From NCBI RefSeq assembly GCF_900119495.1, contig NZ_LT632435.1, positions 204,768-245,168 of the forward strand: 40,401 nt of DNA, in the 5' to 3' direction. The notes beneath the pieces were generated by a model. It saw nothing but the letters and a program-made list of their open reading frames with translations. It did not search any database and was not told the DNA's origin. The DNA is from Arcanobacterium urinimassiliense. Its GTDB lineage: Bacteria; Actinomycetota; Actinomycetes; Actinomycetales; Actinomycetaceae. The position numbers and the translations under genes are program-made. Below, piece after piece: positions 39,155-40,401 of the stretch; positions within the stretch are counted from its first letter, which is position 1; each line of letters opens with the position of its first letter.

Positions 39155-40215
39155 TAAATCATTACCGTCTTCGGGTCACTATGGCCCGCGCGCGCCATCA
39201 AGTCCGCAATAGTAGCCCCCGCCCGGCCATAAAGCGTTAAACCAGAATGTCTAAGATCGTGAAACCGCCCTACCGGCAGGCCAGCATCCTCACAAGCCTT
39301 ATGCAATATGTTACGGAGGGCTTTATCGGTAATAAATTGCGCTGGATACCGTAGGGGTGGGAAAAGGAGTGCGTCTTTCCCTGGAGGGGTAAAAGTATCA
39401 AGATGATACTTCAAAACACCTGCCGCATAATTGTCTAACTGTATTGTGCGGTAGCCGGCGTTTGATTTCGGCGGCCCCACTACAACCTGCCCGTGTTGGT
39501 CTCTTTTGGTGGCTCTTGAGACTTCTATCCAGTCCCCGGTTTTACTGCAGTCTTTTCTACGCAGGGCGGCAACTTCTCCAGAGCGCAGGCAGCCTAGACT
39601 GGCCGCCACGATAGCCGCCTTATACCGCTCTGGGGTGGCTTCAATGATTTGTTTTAGTTCTTTATAGGTGTAGGTAGTGTAGCTATTTGGGCGGCGGGGT
39701 GGTTTAGAGAAGAAACCGTCGGGCATTTGGGGTTTTTCTTTTATTACGTGTAGTTTTTGGGCGGCGGTTAGGCCGGCGGAAAAGTCCCGCATTATAGATC
39801 GCGCACTAGCAGGGCTCTGCGTAGCATTTAGATGCTTTAAAAATTTATGTATGTCCAGGCTGGTGATGTGGGCCAGTTTGGTGTTTTCTCCGAAATATGG
39901 CGCGATGTGGGCTACCCACCTGGAGCGGTAGGTACGGATAGTGTTAGGAGATTTTCCTATGGTTTCCATGTATTCGACCCAGTAGGGTATCCATTCTTTT
40001 ATTGTGGCTATTTTTTGTTTTGCACCTTCCGTGGTGTAGATGCGATTTTCGTTCCATTCCCCGCGAACGATTTCGGAATGTACTAGATCTAGGAGTTGTT
40101 GTGCTTCGGTTTTGGTGGAGACGGTTGCGGTGTAGTATTCGTGGCCGTTTTTGCGCCAGCGGCCGCGATAGTTTTGGCCGTGTTTGATGATTGAGCCGAA
40201 GGTTTTGCGTGCCAT
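39094..40215 (-). CDS. int: Tyrosine integrase
   Basis: 373 residues. An arm-binding N-terminal domain (about 1-60), a core-binding domain (about 70-165) and a catalytic domain with R211 (CLRSGEVAAL), K250, H319-x2-R322 (HDLRHSG), H345 (AGHSD) and the nucleophile Y354 (MIYQH). All key residues are present, so the enzyme looks active. It sits next to the tRNA-Ser end, which is the expected attachment site. AGAAGGGGG precedes the ATG. Confidence 0.96.
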   Translation of the reverse strand: MARKTFGSIIKHGQNYRGRWRKNGHEYYTATVSTKTEAQQLLDLVHSEIVRGEWNENRIYTTEGAKQKIATIKEWIPYWVEYMETIGKSPNTIRTYRSRWVAHIAPYFGENTKLAHITSLDIHKFLKHLNATQSPASARSIMRDFSAGLTAAQKLHVIKEKPQMPDGFFSKPPRRPNSYTTYTYKELKQIIEATPERYKAAIVAASLGCLRSGEVAALRRKDCSKTGDWIEVSRATKRDQHGQVVVGPPKSNAGYRTIQLDNYAAGVLKYHLDTFTPPGKDALLFPPLRYPAQFITDKALRNILHKACEDAGLPVGRFHDLRHSGLTLYGRAGATIADLMARAGHSDPKTVMIYQHSSARRDAELAARMAAEA

Positions 40216-40342
40216 TTTCTTGGCCCCCTTCTCTTAATTTTTTTGGACCCCTTCTGGCCCCCCTAGGATACCAAAAGTCGCTTAAAATTGCTTAAACTTG
40301 CCCAAAGCACCACTGCTGTTTTTCGGCTTAAAATAAAGGAAA
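40216..40342. promoter_or_regulatory. Attachment-site arm region
   Basis: No gene. GCTTAAA occurs at 40280-40286, 40290-40296 and 40326-40332, with a weaker GCCCAAA at 40300, the first three units 10 bases apart. This pattern next to a tRNA and integrase fits arm-type integrase sites. The crossover core should lie at the tRNA end. Confidence 0.55.
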
Positions 40343-40371
40343 ACCCCGCCAAATCAACGATTCAGCGGGGT
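40343..40371 (-). terminator. Terminator of the host tRNA-Ser gene
   Basis: Stem ACCCCGC (40343-40349) with GCGGGGT (40365-40371), followed on the minus strand by TTTCCTTTATTTT. Lies immediately downstream of the tRNA 3' end. Confidence 0.75.
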
Positions 40372-40374
40372 GGC

Positions 40375-40401
40375 TGGCGGAGGATGGGGGATTCGAACCC
40401 C
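40375..40401 (-). tRNA. tRNA-Ser, 3' part only (continues beyond the window)
   Basis: Minus strand reads GGGGTTCGAATCCCC then CATCCTCCGCCA: a T arm, the ATCCTCC acceptor strand, discriminator G and encoded CCA. The GGAGGAT/ATCCTCC acceptor with G discriminator matches serine tRNAs. It marks the integration site of the prophage. The anticodon is outside the window. Confidence 0.8.

Overview
The window is essentially one complete temperate siphophage genome, integrated as a prophage in an actinobacterium. The evidence for an actinobacterial host is a phage WhiB-family regulator (WhiB proteins are restricted to Actinobacteria and their phages), actinophage-style structural genes, and several genes that look leaderless. 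Base composition is only moderate in GC, which suggests a lower-GC member such as an Actinomycetaceae genus. That genus-level guess is inference and cannot be settled here.

Layout, right to left, because most genes lie on the minus strand. The right edge (40375-40401) is the 3' end of a host tRNA-Ser gene with its terminator, followed by short repeats and a tyrosine integrase. This is a normal tRNA-3'-end attachment site. The other att copy is not in the window and should lie just left of base 1. Next is a lysogeny and switch region on mixed strands: an ImmA-like metallopeptidase (+), a DUF2335 membrane protein (-), an excisionase-type HTH protein, two tiny membrane peptides and a CI-like repressor (all +). 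The repressor faces a Cro-like gene (-) across a 130-bp operator region that holds two identical 18-bp boxes.

The early operon (36436 down to about 21161, minus) encodes a ParB-like protein, small regulators, a pentapeptide-repeat protein, WhiB, a DUF2800 nuclease, a DUF2815 ssDNA-binding protein, a family A DNA polymerase, a primase-helicase (VapE type), a VRR-NUC nuclease, a SNF2 helicase, several small proteins and an HNH nuclease. An iteron-rich segment at 25239-25516 is a candidate origin. A tRNA-like element with no anticodon arm lies between the SSB and polymerase genes.

The late operon (20864 down to 1508, minus) runs mini-primase, small and large terminase, portal, MuF head protein with a C-terminal papain-like toxin, its immunity gene, scaffold, HK97-fold capsid, connectors, major tail protein, tail chaperones with a -1 frameshift, tape measure, tail-tip proteins, endolysin and holin. 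Hairpin terminators or attenuators punctuate this operon. The candidate cos site lies between the HNH and terminase genes.

Past the lysis genes, next to the left prophage edge, is a separately promoted cassette (21-1433): two very acidic related proteins and an HTH protein whose layout recalls Aca-type anti-CRISPR regulators. A 124-bp promoter segment is duplicated in front of each acidic gene, and a palindrome lies exactly between its -35 and -10 boxes. This is the best candidate for an undescribed anti-defence system in the window.
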